Of a DNA stretch of 27,237 nt, positions 1 through 7,881 are shown one piece after another. The stretch's first letter is position 1. Each line of letters opens with the position of its first letter. The notes under the pieces were generated by a model that was not told the origin of the DNA, did no database searches, and saw nothing but the letters and a program-made list of their open reading frames with translations. The DNA is from Acidobacteriota bacterium. GTDB taxonomy: Bacteria > Acidobacteriota > Terriglobia > UBA7540. The position numbers and the translations under genes were made by a program. The DNA lies in the NCBI GenBank assembly GCA_021789565.1, contig JAJYJL010000007.1, positions 1 to 27,237 of the forward strand, written 5' to 3'.

Positions 1-1040
1 TCATTCCGCCGTTTTCGCTTTTCTGGATCGGCATGATGCACGACCTCTGGTGGTATCACGGAGATTCGGCCTTTCTCCGGCAGTACCTTCCGGGCATGAG
101 GGACGTTCTCGGCTGGTTTGGCCGCCGCATCGCACCTTCCGGCCTGCTGGGAAGGCTGGAATGGTGGAACTTTGTAGACTGGACGCCGCAATTCAGGGAT
201 GGGGTGCCTCCCGAAGAAACGGACGGCCAATCTTCCATCCTGACCCTGCAATTTGTGGCGGCGCTCCAGAACGCCGCCGACCTGGAATCCAGTTTCGGCA
301 ACGAATCTTTCGCCCGGCATGACCGCGCGCTGGCGGAAAAGATTGCGCGCGCCGTCTATGAGAAGTGCTGGGACCCCTCACGCGGCCTGCTGGCGGACAC
401 TCCCGCGCGCCAAAGCTTCAGCCAGCATGCCAACATCCTGGGCATCCTGACCCAGGCCATCCCCGCTCAGGATCAAAAACGCGTCATGCAAAAAGTCCTG
501 GCGGATTCGGCGCTGACCCAGTGTTCTTACTACTTCCGCTTTTACCTTTTCCGCGCCCTCAAGCAGGCTGGCCTCGGCAACGACTACCTCAGCCTGCTGG
601 GACCCTGGAAACAGATGCTCAGCCTGGGCCTGACGACCTGGGCGGAAAAACCTGAACCAGCGCGCTCCGATTGCCACGCCTGGAGCGCCCATCCCAACTT
701 CGACTTCCTCAATACGATTGCCGGCATCGAACCGGCCGCGCCGGGTTTTGGCAAAGTGCTGATCGAGCCGCACATGGGAAATCTCGACCACCTTGTGGCC
801 TCGGTCCCCGTCCCCCAGGGAGAAATCAGCGTGAAGTATGCGCAGAGCAACGGTCAACTGTCCGCTGACGTTACGCTGCCCCAGGGCATCACCGGCTGGC
901 TCGCCTGGGGCGGACAAAAGCTGGAACTTCACGGCGGTGAACAGCACTTACAGGCTACGGGGCAGCAGCCTGCAACCCCGGGAGTTTGCGCAGTTCGCAA
1001 CCCCGTGCGCCACTGCGGCAGACACGCCCCCGCCCGGTAA
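1..1040 (+). CDS. Alpha-L-rhamnosidase (GH78), 3' part, 5' end outside window
   Basis: The reading frame is open from base 3 with no stop, so the gene enters from the left; the first Met at base 33 is internal. About 345 residues are visible. They cover the end of the GH78 six-hairpin (alpha/alpha)6 catalytic domain and the C-terminal beta-sandwich. Family landmarks are the W-W-N-F-V-D-W-T segment, the T-T-W-A-E segment whose Glu (bases 645-647) sits where GH78 has its catalytic base, and the following C-H-A-W-S-A-H-P motif. Members remove terminal alpha-L-rhamnose from plant glycosides and polysaccharides, usually after export. The last 25 or so residues, rich in Arg, Pro and Cys, run past the usual family end and look like a stop-codon read-through extension. 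The product family is well supported; the substrate is not. Confidence 0.88.
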   Translation, partial: IPPFSLFWIGMMHDLWWYHGDSAFLRQYLPGMRDVLGWFGRRIAPSGLLGRLEWWNFVDWTPQFRDGVPPEETDGQSSILTLQFVAALQNAADLESSFGNESFARHDRALAEKIARAVYEKCWDPSRGLLADTPARQSFSQHANILGILTQAIPAQDQKRVMQKVLADSALTQCSYYFRFYLFRALKQAGLGNDYLSLLGPWKQMLSLGLTTWAEKPEPARSDCHAWSAHPNFDFLNTIAGIEPAAPGFGKVLIEPHMGNLDHLVASVPVPQGEISVKYAQSNGQLSADVTLPQGITGWLAWGGQKLELHGGEQHLQATGQQPATPGVCAVRNPVRHCGRHAPAR

Positions 1041-1107
1041 ACGAATACTCCGGCAGGTTTATTTCCGATTTACCTCTTGGGAGGTTTTGAGGCCGGGAGC
1101 CAGCGGC

Positions 1108-1311
1108 CTACTTCGAGGAAGATCGGACCCCCACGGCCCTGGGGCCCTTGGGTCCGTCCTCGATCTCAAACTCCACCGGGTCACCTTCTTTTAACGTGTC
1201 AAAGTTAAGCCCCTGGAGACTGCTGCGGTGAAAAAAGATCTCACGCCCTTCCGCCGAGATGATAAACCCAAAGCCTCGGTCGCGAACAACGCGTTTGACT
1301 GTTCCTTGCAT
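1108..1311 (-). CDS. Cold-shock domain protein (CspA family)
   Basis: A 67-residue single cold-shock domain, the normal length for CspA-type single-stranded RNA/DNA chaperones. RNP1 (G-F-G-F-I) and RNP2 (I-F-F-H) are both intact, followed by the usual acidic E-F-E-I-E-D-G-P-K-G-P-R-A segment. The frame stays open upstream to 1359, but the ATG at 1311 is preferred because it starts exactly at the family N-terminus (M-Q-G-T-V-K) and has a GAGGTG ribosome site 5 bases upstream. A good promoter lies at 1422-1450, giving a leader of about 100 nt; such leaders often mediate temperature control of csp genes. The gene is convergent with the rhamnosidase gene. Confidence 0.93.
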   Translation of the reverse strand: MQGTVKRVVRDRGFGFIISAEGREIFFHRSSLQGLNFDTLKEGDPVEFEIEDGPKGPRAVGVRSSSK

Positions 1312-1421
1312 AGACACCTCGCATGCCGACAGAAGGTTGGTTGCCCTAGGAGCAGACAACAGATCGGTTTTTTCATGAGAAATACCGGTCGGAGAGTAGT
1401 TCCCTTCGTCGCATTGGCTTG

Positions 1422-1450
1422 AATGTATCAGCGCCCCCGCCGTTTGTCAA
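1422..1450 (-). promoter_or_regulatory. Sigma-70 promoter of the cold-shock gene
   Basis: On the minus strand, a perfect TTGACA -35 (1445-1450) is separated by 17 bases from TACATT (1422-1427), which is preceded by TG plus one base (extended -10). Predicted start is near 1415, so the mRNA has about 104 untranslated bases before the ATG at 1311. Confidence 0.62.
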
Positions 1451-1600
1451 ACATCCAGAACATCCGCCAACGGAACCCACGGGCGGCGCCCTCGGAGAGT
1501 ATTGCCCGACGGGCCGGATTCGGTGCCAGACTTTCCCTAACGCTTCCCGGAGGCAGCCTGATGTCCAAGCAAAATCTAACGTGGTGGACAAGCAGCGCGG

Positions 1601-3058
1601 CTATTGACCGCCCGGCGGCGCCAGAATCCAGCGGTTCTGGCGAAGGAACTCGCCCACCAGCGTGACATCCGCGCTGCCGCACACAATCTGCCTGCAGAAG
1701 ACGACGGGCGAGAGGATGGAGGGATCGCCGCGGGCCACTTCAAGCAGCACCTGCCGGGCGTCTTTGCGCTGCCGGGTTTCCCACAACACCAGAGACTGCA
1801 GGGCCAGCATCGAGGTGGAGTGCGGGTCAACGGCCAGCGCCTGGGCGCATTCCGCCAGGGAGTTGTCCGCCTGGTGTTCCCGCCAGTAAGCCAGCGCCAG
1901 CACCCGATGTCCCTCCACCGCCTGGGGGTTACGCATCAGCAGTTGCTGCGCCCGCTCCACCGCGCCCTGCACATCGCCCTGGCGCAGGCTTATCAGGGCC
2001 AGTTGCTCCCCAGCCTCCAGAAAGCCGGGCTGGGCGGCAAGAATCTCCGTGAACAGTTCTTTTGCCTTGGCCGATTCACCCGCCTCCATCAGCAGTTTTC
2101 CCAGTTCATACTGGCTCTGCCAGTCACCCGGATCGAGCGCCACGGCCTTTTGCAGCATCTCCAGGGCCTCCGCGCGCCGATGGGCCTGGAGATAAAGCTG
2201 CGCCAGGGCAGCATAGGCAGGCCCGAAATCCGGGGCCTGCTGGACCGCCTGATTGAAATACTGAGCCGCCTGAGCGGTGTTCCGTTGAAACAGGGCGATT
2301 TCTCCCAGGCCAAGATAGGCTGCGCCGCTCGCAGGATTTTGCTTAAGAGCTTTCTTGTATTCGGCTTCCGCGCGCATTTGGTCGCCGGTGGAAGCGAAAG
2401 CGCGGGCCAGCGCCACGTAGGCCAGGGCGCGTTCCGCCGCGGTCGAGGCCAGCGGGATGGCGCCCAGCGCGTCGGCCTGCGCGTCCTTCTTCCGCCCGGC
2501 GTTCAGCTCCAGTTGCGAAAGCTCCAGGCGCATGTTGAAGTCGCGCGGCGCCAGCGACGAGGACTTCTGGACCTCGCTCAATGCGATCTCACGGAGGTCG
2601 CCGGCCGACAGGCCCGTGTCTGCGGCGGCCTTCTTTGCAGGCCCGCTGGCAATATGCCCTGCCAGGCGGCCAAGCTCATAGTGGGCACGGGCATTCTCCG
2701 GCTCGAGGCGCGCCACCGCATTCATTTCCTGCCATGCTCCGCTGAGGTCTCCCTGCTGCCACAAGGCGATGCCCAGGCCACGGTGCGCGGCCCCGAATGA
2801 GGGATCACTCTGAACGGCTCTCTGAAACGCGGACACGGCTCCAGCCAGATCGTTATGCTCCAGCAGCCCCTCGCCCTGGTTGACCAGCGTGATGGCCTGC
2901 TGTGACGGCGCCGACCTGGCCGCGGGTGGTGGCGCCACCGCGCTTCCCGCGGCTTGCTGCCCCGCTCCGAGGTTTACGCGAGGAACCAACAGGCAAGCCA
3001 GCAATAGCGCGGCGCAGGCCGCAGCCGGCATGAACTGGGACCGGAAGCCTCGGGCCAT
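1601..3058 (-). CDS. TPR-repeat protein with N-terminal signal/anchor
   Basis: A 485-residue protein with an N-terminal hydrophobic stretch (about residues 10-27) that looks like a signal peptide or membrane anchor, an Ala/Pro/Gln-rich linker, then roughly ten tetratricopeptide repeats from about residue 50 to 450. The repeats show the TPR spacing of small and aromatic residues (for example A-Y-L-G-L-G, Y-E-L-G, A-L-A-L-D-P). TPR arrays are protein-interaction scaffolds, here probably periplasmic. The frame extends upstream to 3421, but that part overlaps the preceding gene and has shadow-like composition. The ATG at 3058 lies 13 bases after the upstream stop with AAGGG in between. It is likely cotranslated with the upstream OB-fold-like protein. 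The partner is unknown. Confidence 0.85.
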   Translation of the reverse strand: MARGFRSQFMPAAACAALLLACLLVPRVNLGAGQQAAGSAVAPPPAARSAPSQQAITLVNQGEGLLEHNDLAGAVSAFQRAVQSDPSFGAAHRGLGIALWQQGDLSGAWQEMNAVARLEPENARAHYELGRLAGHIASGPAKKAAADTGLSAGDLREIALSEVQKSSSLAPRDFNMRLELSQLELNAGRKKDAQADALGAIPLASTAAERALAYVALARAFASTGDQMRAEAEYKKALKQNPASGAAYLGLGEIALFQRNTAQAAQYFNQAVQQAPDFGPAYAALAQLYLQAHRRAEALEMLQKAVALDPGDWQSQYELGKLLMEAGESAKAKELFTEILAAQPGFLEAGEQLALISLRQGDVQGAVERAQQLLMRNPQAVEGHRVLALAYWREHQADNSLAECAQALAVDPHSTSMLALQSLVLWETRQRKDARQVLLEVARGDPSILSPVVFCRQIVCGSADVTLVGEFLRQNRWILAPPGGQ

Positions 3059-3071
3059 TCCGCAAGCGCCC

Positions 3072-3503
3072 TTACTGAGGCTCACGAATCTGTTTCGGGT
3101 CGCGAATAACGATTTCAGCACGGCCATTGTAAGTGGTGATCTCTCCCAGGACCTCAACCTTTCGGCCTTCCAGGGTCCCCAGGTTTCCAAATTTCGAACG
3201 ATCTTTCGCAAAGATGACGCTGCCAAAAGGACAGTTGTGATAGTCCGGGCAAAAATCCAGAAAGGTGCTGCCCGAGCGCGAAGTGTAAACCCGCAGAACG
3301 CGCCCTTCGACGCAGCTATTTTCGCCCGTGTGAACGCCCGCCTCCGGGAGCTCAAGGCATCCGCCCGCCGGCACCTGGACGCTGCCCGCCCGCTCGTTTC
3401 GAACCGAAGCGTGACGCACACCCAGGCGGTAGGCCCCCATGGCGATCAGAACAACCGCCGTGATGCCCGCCAGGGTGAGAGTTGCAGTCTTCTTTCGGAT
3501 CAT
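3072..3503 (-). CDS. Membrane-anchored OB-fold-like protein of unknown function
   Basis: 143 residues: a short basic N-terminus (M-I-R-K-K), one transmembrane helix (about residues 6-25), then an extracytoplasmic domain. The C-terminal 80 residues (from E-G-R-V-L-R-V-Y onward, through F-L-D-F and V-E-V-L-G-E-I, to A-E-I-V-I-R-D-P) have the alternating beta pattern of small OB-fold domains found in bacterial nucleic-acid-binding-like or nuclease-associated proteins. Four Cys in the exported part (G-G-C, N-S-C, D-F-C, N-C) could form disulfides. A TTG start 12 bases upstream is possible, but the ATG at 3503 has GAGG upstream. It is first in a two-gene unit with the TPR protein. The OB call comes from pattern only. 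Confidence 0.72.
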   Translation of the reverse strand: MIRKKTATLTLAGITAVVLIAMGAYRLGVRHASVRNERAGSVQVPAGGCLELPEAGVHTGENSCVEGRVLRVYTSRSGSTFLDFCPDYHNCPFGSVIFAKDRSKFGNLGTLEGRKVEVLGEITTYNGRAEIVIRDPKQIREPQ

Positions 3504-3591
3504 GGCAAAGGGCAACCTCGTTGTGCATGGGGAGGAACTCTGCGCTTTCGCCGGAAGCCGAATTTGAATCCACGCCCGGCCCCCGCAATTG

Positions 3592-3600
3592 AGTATAACA
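3592..3600 (-). promoter_or_regulatory. Extended -10 promoter of the OB-fold/TPR unit
   Basis: The minus strand reads TG-T-TATACT, an extended -10 element, about 90 bases before the ATG at 3503. No good -35 is seen at the right distance. Instead a 12-base perfect palindrome, CGCCGCGCGGCG (3603-3614), occupies the -35/spacer zone and could be an operator. Confidence 0.4.
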
Positions 3601-3658
3601 AACGCCGCGCGGCGGACACGGAACCACGCGGAGACGCCAGGCGGGGCACCCTTTGCCG

Positions 3659-4426
3659 CTAAACGCCGGAGGAGCGGAACACTCCATGGGGATCATGCTC
3701 AAAGTGGTAAATCTTGGCTACCTCGACTTCAAAGCGCCGCATCCAAGGAATCTGCGTGAAGGCCAGAGCCAGAAACGTTCCCAGCAGCGGTCCCAGCCAG
3801 TAGATCCACCAGCCGCGCCAGTTGCTCGCCACAAGAGACGGCCCGATGGTGCGCGCAGGGTTGGTGCTGGTGCCCGAAACCGGCGCCTCAAGATAAACCA
3901 TCGCCGCGTAGAGAAACGGAAACAGCAGCGGCGTGTAAGCACGGAGGCGCGCGTGCCCAAGAAATAGGAAGAGCCCGGCAATCAATCCGAACGTCGCGGC
4001 CACTTCCCCCAGCATGGCCTGCAAGAGCGTAAAACCGGAACCAGGAAACGTTCCGCCAAAATTGATGCTGGCGCCCATCCGCCCCCACACCAGCAACGGC
4101 AAAGCGCCGGCAATTCCGCCGGCAAGCTGGGCGAATATGTATCCAAGCGCATTAGGGCTGTTCATCTTCCCTTTCAGCCAGAAGGCCAGCGTGACCATCG
4201 GGTTGATGTGGGCGCCGCTGGTTTTGCCCACCGGAGAAACTGCAATCGATGCCCCCGTGGCGCCAAAAAGGAAACCGGTGATCAGCAGCCGCAATCCCGG
4301 GTCAGGCAGGAGCGCAGCAACCGGACTCCCTTTGCCGAAGTCGAGGATGACGAAGGAAACGCCCACGGCCACCAGCAGCGCCGTGCCGATGAACTCCGCA
4401 AAAAAGAGCGTCCACAAATGTTTCAT
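3659..4426 (-). CDS. MIP/aquaporin family channel
   Basis: 255 residues with six hydrophobic helices and the two half-helix signature loops of major intrinsic proteins. The second loop (residues 185-196, S-G-T-S-T-N-P-A-R-T-I-G) is canonical, including the selectivity-filter Arg192. The first loop (S-G-A-H-I-N-P-M-V-T) has NPM instead of NPA at 75-77. Members conduct water, glycerol or other small neutral solutes across the inner membrane. The ATG at 4426 is preferred over an in-frame start at 4465 because it begins at the family N-terminus (M-K-H-L-W-T-L-F-F-A-E-F-I-G-T); its ribosome site is weak. The gene stands alone, with an unusual repeat-bearing 0.7-kb region upstream. Solute specificity cannot be read safely. 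Confidence 0.9.
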   Translation of the reverse strand: MKHLWTLFFAEFIGTALLVAVGVSFVILDFGKGSPVAALLPDPGLRLLITGFLFGATGASIAVSPVGKTSGAHINPMVTLAFWLKGKMNSPNALGYIFAQLAGGIAGALPLLVWGRMGASINFGGTFPGSGFTLLQAMLGEVAATFGLIAGLFLFLGHARLRAYTPLLFPFLYAAMVYLEAPVSGTSTNPARTIGPSLVASNWRGWWIYWLGPLLGTFLALAFTQIPWMRRFEVEVAKIYHFEHDPHGVFRSSGV

Positions 4427-4537
4427 GGTTGCTACTCTGTGACTGGGGCGCCGGAAGGCAATCATTTCCGGCCGGGTGATGCAACTTTTAGAAGCGATTG
4501 GCTAGCCCTTGGGAAAAACAGCAGTCCCAAGCGAGCC

Positions 4538-4735
4538 TCCGGTTCGTTTTCCGGTTGGTTTTTCTCCAATATTTGTTTTCAACAACATGGCCCGCTTCGT
4601 TTTCCGGTTCGTTTTTTCCACAGCTATGTGTTTTCAACAACTTCTCCGGTTCGTTTTCCGGTTTGTTTTTGGCTATCTATGTAGTCTTTTGCTGAATTTA
4701 AAGAACTTCTCCGGTTCGTTTTTTAAAAAAACGTG
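4538..4735. repeat. Degenerate tandem repeat, about 54-bp unit, four copies
   Basis: The core TTCGTTTTCCGGTT recurs at 4543-4556, 4596-4609 and 4650-4663, with a shortened copy TTCGTTTTTT at 4715-4724, i.e. steps of 53, 54 and 65 bases. A second block, TGTTTTCAACAAC, recurs at 4574-4586 and 4629-4641 (step 55). TTCTCCGGTTCG flanks the third and fourth copies. Each unit on the minus strand therefore runs roughly A-tract, CGAACCGGAAAACGAACCGGA, then GTTGTTGAAAACA (diverged in the outer copies). There is no associated cas gene and the spacers are not unique, so this is a tandem repeat and not CRISPR. Confidence 0.8.
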
Positions 4736-4861
4736 TTTTTTGTCCCACGCACTTAAATGTCCAAAATCCATCAGTCAATCGTTTCAGCAACTTACGGATA
4801 TTAAACAGTCCATGCAGACTGCTTAATTTTCTGCTGGACGCCCCGCCCGACGTTCTCAATC

Positions 4862-4891
4862 AGACTAGCATAGTAGCGTAGGTATTGTCAA
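4862..4891 (-). promoter_or_regulatory. Possible promoter reading toward the aquaporin gene
   Basis: The minus strand has a perfect TTGACA (4886-4891) followed after 18 bases by TAGTCT (4862-4867), preceded by TGC (extended -10). The -10 is poor. If used, the aquaporin mRNA would carry a leader of about 430 nt containing the whole tandem repeat. Confidence 0.3.
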
Positions 4892-5120
4892 GGTTTTTCG
4901 CCCAGGCGTTTCCTCATTCTTTTGCCGGGCGTAGCTGCTGAGCCCGAATGGACGCGCGAATTCGAGCCGCGCACTCACCTGGCCTGACTTCAATTGCGGT
5001 GACGGTCCCTGGCCTGTTTATTGAAGACAAAGCGGAGCCGTCCCCTACGCGTCGTCCTCTTCCGCAAATCGCGGAGCAAAGGAGCCAACTCTCTGCGCCA
5101 ACCGCCCATACAAAGATTTA

Positions 5121-5150
5121 AAGGCCCGCGCTAATTTGGCGCGGGGCCTT
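5121..5150 (-). terminator. Rho-independent-like terminator overlapping the peptidase stop
   Basis: AAGGCCCGCGC (5121-5131) pairs with GCGCGGGGCCTT (5139-5150) with one bulged G, around a 7-base loop. On the minus strand the stem is followed by TTTAAATCTTTG, a partial U tract. The stem includes the last codons and the TAG stop of the M16 peptidase gene. Confidence 0.55.
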
Positions 5151-7881
5151 CGGTCACCTGGACCAAATCGCCGGGGCGAATCCATTGGGCAAAAGCTTTC
5201 TGGACTTCCGGCGCGGTGATCTTCACGTACTTCCGGGCCGACAGCACCGGCTCATCAAGCGGCAGCCCCATTGTCGAGCGATAAATCAGCCCGCCGGCGA
5301 TACTGCCCACGCTGGCTTCGGAAAGCGGAATCGCTCGCAGCAGCATGGCCTTGGCCTGGCGCAGTTCGTCGGGGCTCACGGGGTTGCTTTGCATTTGTTT
5401 CAGGTCGCGGACAATGATGGTCCGGGCCTTGGAAACGTTAGGCGGATCGCAGGCGTAATTGACACGGTAAATGCTGCGCGTCTTTCCAAAATTGAAGGAG
5501 GAACCAACGTAATAAACGAGGCCGGCGTTTTCGCGCAGGTCCCGGTAAAGACGGGTGGCATAAAAGCCCCCGCCGAGAACGTGATTGCCGACTTCCAGGG
5601 GATAGAAATCCGGGCTGAAGCGGGTGAGCTTGAGCGTTTCCGCCAGAGTTACATTATCCTGCACGCGGCTCTTGTCCGGGACGGCGGTGGTGGCCGGGGA
5701 ATTGTTGGGGACCGCGGGGAGATCGGTGGGCGGCTTGGGCCCGGTTGCTTTCCAGCCGCCGAAGTATTTTTCAATCACAGCTTTTGCTTCATCCGGCGTG
5801 ACCTTGCCAATCACCACAATGGTGCTGAGGTCCGGCCTGAAGACATGGCGGTAATAGGCCTTGACGTCGTCTAATGTAAGAGACGAAACCGTTTTCGGCG
5901 TAGCCTGGCGCAAAGATGGGTCCGTCTTGGGGAACAGAGCAACGTTGACGGCGCGACCGGTGAGGTAGTCAGGGCTTTGAAGCTGCTGGGCAACCGTGGA
6001 GGCCAACTGTTGCTGCGTGATGCGGAAGGCCTTTTCCGGCAGCGCCGGGTGCAGTTCATTCTGCGCCAGCAGATCGACGCCGCGGTCCAGGTGGCTGGAA
6101 AGCACCTGGAGTGAAAAGTCCGTCCCGGCGGATTCATTGGCGCCGATGTCGTCCAGAGCTTTTTGGAAAGCGATGCGGCCCAGCGTGGTACTGCCGTAGG
6201 AAAAGAGCTGGCCCAGTTCATCGTCGGCGCCTTCCTGGCCTTTGGGAGTCTCGAGATCAGGATTGTTCTTGATGTGGCCATAGATGCTGACCGTGTCGTT
6301 GATCGATTCGGGCTGCACAATCAGCTTGAGGCCGTTTGGAAGCGTGCTCACCACCGGATGCACTGTAAGTTCGGGAATGGAGAGCTTTTCGAGCGCCGTC
6401 TCGGCCCAGGCCGGCAGCTTGACGTTCCTGGTGTGCTTGGGAGCAAAAGATTCTTTGCCGCCAAACCCTTTTGAGGAAATCGGCTTGCCGGAAACCTGCG
6501 GCGTCAATACGGCGGTGATTGCTTTTGACTGCACCAGGTACTGGCGGGCGACGCGGTTAACGTCCGCCACGGTGACTTTTTGAATGGCCTCAACGTCGTC
6601 CTCAGGCGACCGGCGGCCCTCCACTGCCAGCGCATTAGACCACGCCATGGCAAGGCCTGAAACCGAATTCTTCTGGAATTCCGCGCTGGCCAGCTCGTGC
6701 CGCTTGGCAGCGGCCACCAGATCGGCAGGCACGCCGCTTTTGAGGTCATCCTCCAGAACCTTGCGCATTTCATCCACCAGTTGCGCGCCGGTGGTTTGCC
6801 TGCTAAAGGCCCCGATGGCGTACCCCAGGCTGGCGCCGGGCAAGGAATCCAGTGAAAAACCCGCATAGAGGGCCTTGCCTTCGGGCACCAGAGCGTAGAG
6901 GCTTCCGCGCTGGCTGCTGAGAACATCAGAAAGGACCTCCGCCGCGGCAAAATCCGGGCTGCTGGAGCCGGGCATGCGATACGAAATGAGCGACAGGCCG
7001 TAAGGGAGGTCGGTTTTCAGATTCAGCGTCTGCGCGCTGACGGACTCGAGGGATACGGCCGGCTTGGAAGGAAGTTTCTTCGCAGGAATCGCGCTGAACA
7101 GGCCCTTCACTTCTGCCAGCGTCTTCTGCAGGTCAACGTTGCCCACAATCACCAGGATGGCGTTGTTGGGCGCGTACCAGGTGCTATAAAAATTGTGAAG
7201 CATGGTCCCGGTGGTCTTGTTGAAGGACGGGCGTGAACCGAGCGCGTCGTGCGCGTAAGGCGTTCCGCGAAACATGGCAGCCAGCAGCTTGGTGTAGAAA
7301 ACGTATTCGGGGTTGGAGAGGTCCTGCGCGACTTCCTGCTCAATGGCGCCGCGCTCCTTGTCCCACAGCTTGTCGGTATCGAGCACGCCGCGCATGCGAA
7401 TGGCCTCGACGTGGAGCGCCACGTTGAGATCGGCGACAGGGACGGTGAAAAAATATTGCGTTATGGTCTGCTGAGTGTCGGCGTCAAACTCGCCGCCCAT
7501 GCCCGCTGCAATGTCCGCCAGTTGATTGGCGGAAAGGCCGGGGCTGCCGCGGAACATCATGTGCTCCTGCGCGTGGGCCATGCCCGGGAAACCTTCCGGA
7601 GCTTCGTCCGAACCTACTTTGTAGTTCATCACCGTAGTGACCACCGGCGCCAGGGTGTTGCGGACAATCACCACGTGCAGGCCGTTCGGCAGGGTCGCCC
7701 GCAGCACTTCGCTGCTGCCGGCGGCCTTTGCAGTCGCGAGTCCGGCCGCGAGGAGCAGGACAGGCAACAATGCAGCGATCAGGACGGCGGGGACGCGGGC
7801 TTTCGCGTTGCGGGCCGCAACCGCTTTTCCATCTCGTCCGCTTTCAGAAGTCTCCACAAAATCAGCTTGAATCATTCCCAT
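5131..7881 (-). CDS. M16 family zinc metallopeptidase (two-domain, exported)
   Basis: 916 residues. The N-terminus has a hydrophobic export segment (about residues 31-53), then two M16 halves. The first (about 60-480) carries the inverted zinc motif H-A-Q-E-H at 103-107 and the downstream Glu ligand in E-R-G-A-I-E-Q-E-V (Glu181/183), so it should be active. The second (about 520-900) lacks the motif and is the usual non-catalytic partner that closes the clam-shell, including the R-D-L-R-E-N-A-G-L-V-Y-Y segment. Length matches the pitrilysin-like/PqqL-like two-domain group. Such enzymes cleave peptides in the periplasm. AAAGGA directly abuts the ATG at 7890, but lies 9 bases before the ATG at 7881, so 7881 is chosen. 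A terminator overlaps the stop. Substrate unknown. Confidence 0.92.
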   Translation of the reverse strand: MGMIQADFVETSESGRDGKAVAARNAKARVPAVLIAALLPVLLLAAGLATAKAAGSSEVLRATLPNGLHVVIVRNTLAPVVTTVMNYKVGSDEAPEGFPGMAHAQEHMMFRGSPGLSANQLADIAAGMGGEFDADTQQTITQYFFTVPVADLNVALHVEAIRMRGVLDTDKLWDKERGAIEQEVAQDLSNPEYVFYTKLLAAMFRGTPYAHDALGSRPSFNKTTGTMLHNFYSTWYAPNNAILVIVGNVDLQKTLAEVKGLFSAIPAKKLPSKPAVSLESVSAQTLNLKTDLPYGLSLISYRMPGSSSPDFAAAEVLSDVLSSQRGSLYALVPEGKALYAGFSLDSLPGASLGYAIGAFSRQTTGAQLVDEMRKVLEDDLKSGVPADLVAAAKRHELASAEFQKNSVSGLAMAWSNALAVEGRRSPEDDVEAIQKVTVADVNRVARQYLVQSKAITAVLTPQVSGKPISSKGFGGKESFAPKHTRNVKLPAWAETALEKLSIPELTVHPVVSTLPNGLKLIVQPESINDTVSIYGHIKNNPDLETPKGQEGADDELGQLFSYGSTTLGRIAFQKALDDIGANESAGTDFSLQVLSSHLDRGVDLLAQNELHPALPEKAFRITQQQLASTVAQQLQSPDYLTGRAVNVALFPKTDPSLRQATPKTVSSLTLDDVKAYYRHVFRPDLSTIVVIGKVTPDEAKAVIEKYFGGWKATGPKPPTDLPAVPNNSPATTAVPDKSRVQDNVTLAETLKLTRFSPDFYPLEVGNHVLGGGFYATRLYRDLRENAGLVYYVGSSFNFGKTRSIYRVNYACDPPNVSKARTIIVRDLKQMQSNPVSPDELRQAKAMLLRAIPLSEASVGSIAGGLIYRSTMGLPLDEPVLSARKYVKITAPEVQKAFAQWIRPGDLVQVTEGPAPN

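Larger units (their letters stand above)
4427..5120. other. Long non-coding gap with tandem repeat
   Basis: About 0.7 kb without a credible gene between the divergent-side start of the aquaporin gene and the end of the peptidase gene. The left half is AT-richer than its surroundings and holds the tandem repeat at 4538-4735. Further right is a possible minus-strand promoter (4862-4891). From about 4900 to 5120 I see no gene and only weak dyads (CTTCAAT at 4988-4994 with ATTGAAG at 5020-5026). Frames open across the repeats encode only repetitive Phe/Arg/Val strings. Confidence 0.7.

Noticed and set aside
1090..1109. AGGCCG/CGGCCT hairpin as terminator between rhamnosidase and csp genes
   Set aside because: Only a 6-bp stem, and no T tract follows on either strand.
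1604..2800. 398-codon plus-strand open frame
   Set aside because: Antisense to the TPR gene, whose repeats are unmistakable; composition (Arg/Gln/His/Gly-rich) is that of a GC-rich shadow frame.
4614..4622. DnaA box (TTTTCCACA) suggesting a replication origin
   Set aside because: A single near-match without companions, and no dnaA, dnaN, parA or other origin genes nearby.
4538..4735. CRISPR array
   Set aside because: Repeats are degenerate, the intervening sequences are themselves related, and no cas gene is present.
4509..4826. 105-codon frame across the tandem repeat
   Set aside because: Its F-R-F-V-F repeats are just the DNA repeat translated; no ribosome site and no domain.
5185..5874. 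229-codon plus-strand frame
   Set aside because: Antisense to the well-supported M16 peptidase; no protein family features.
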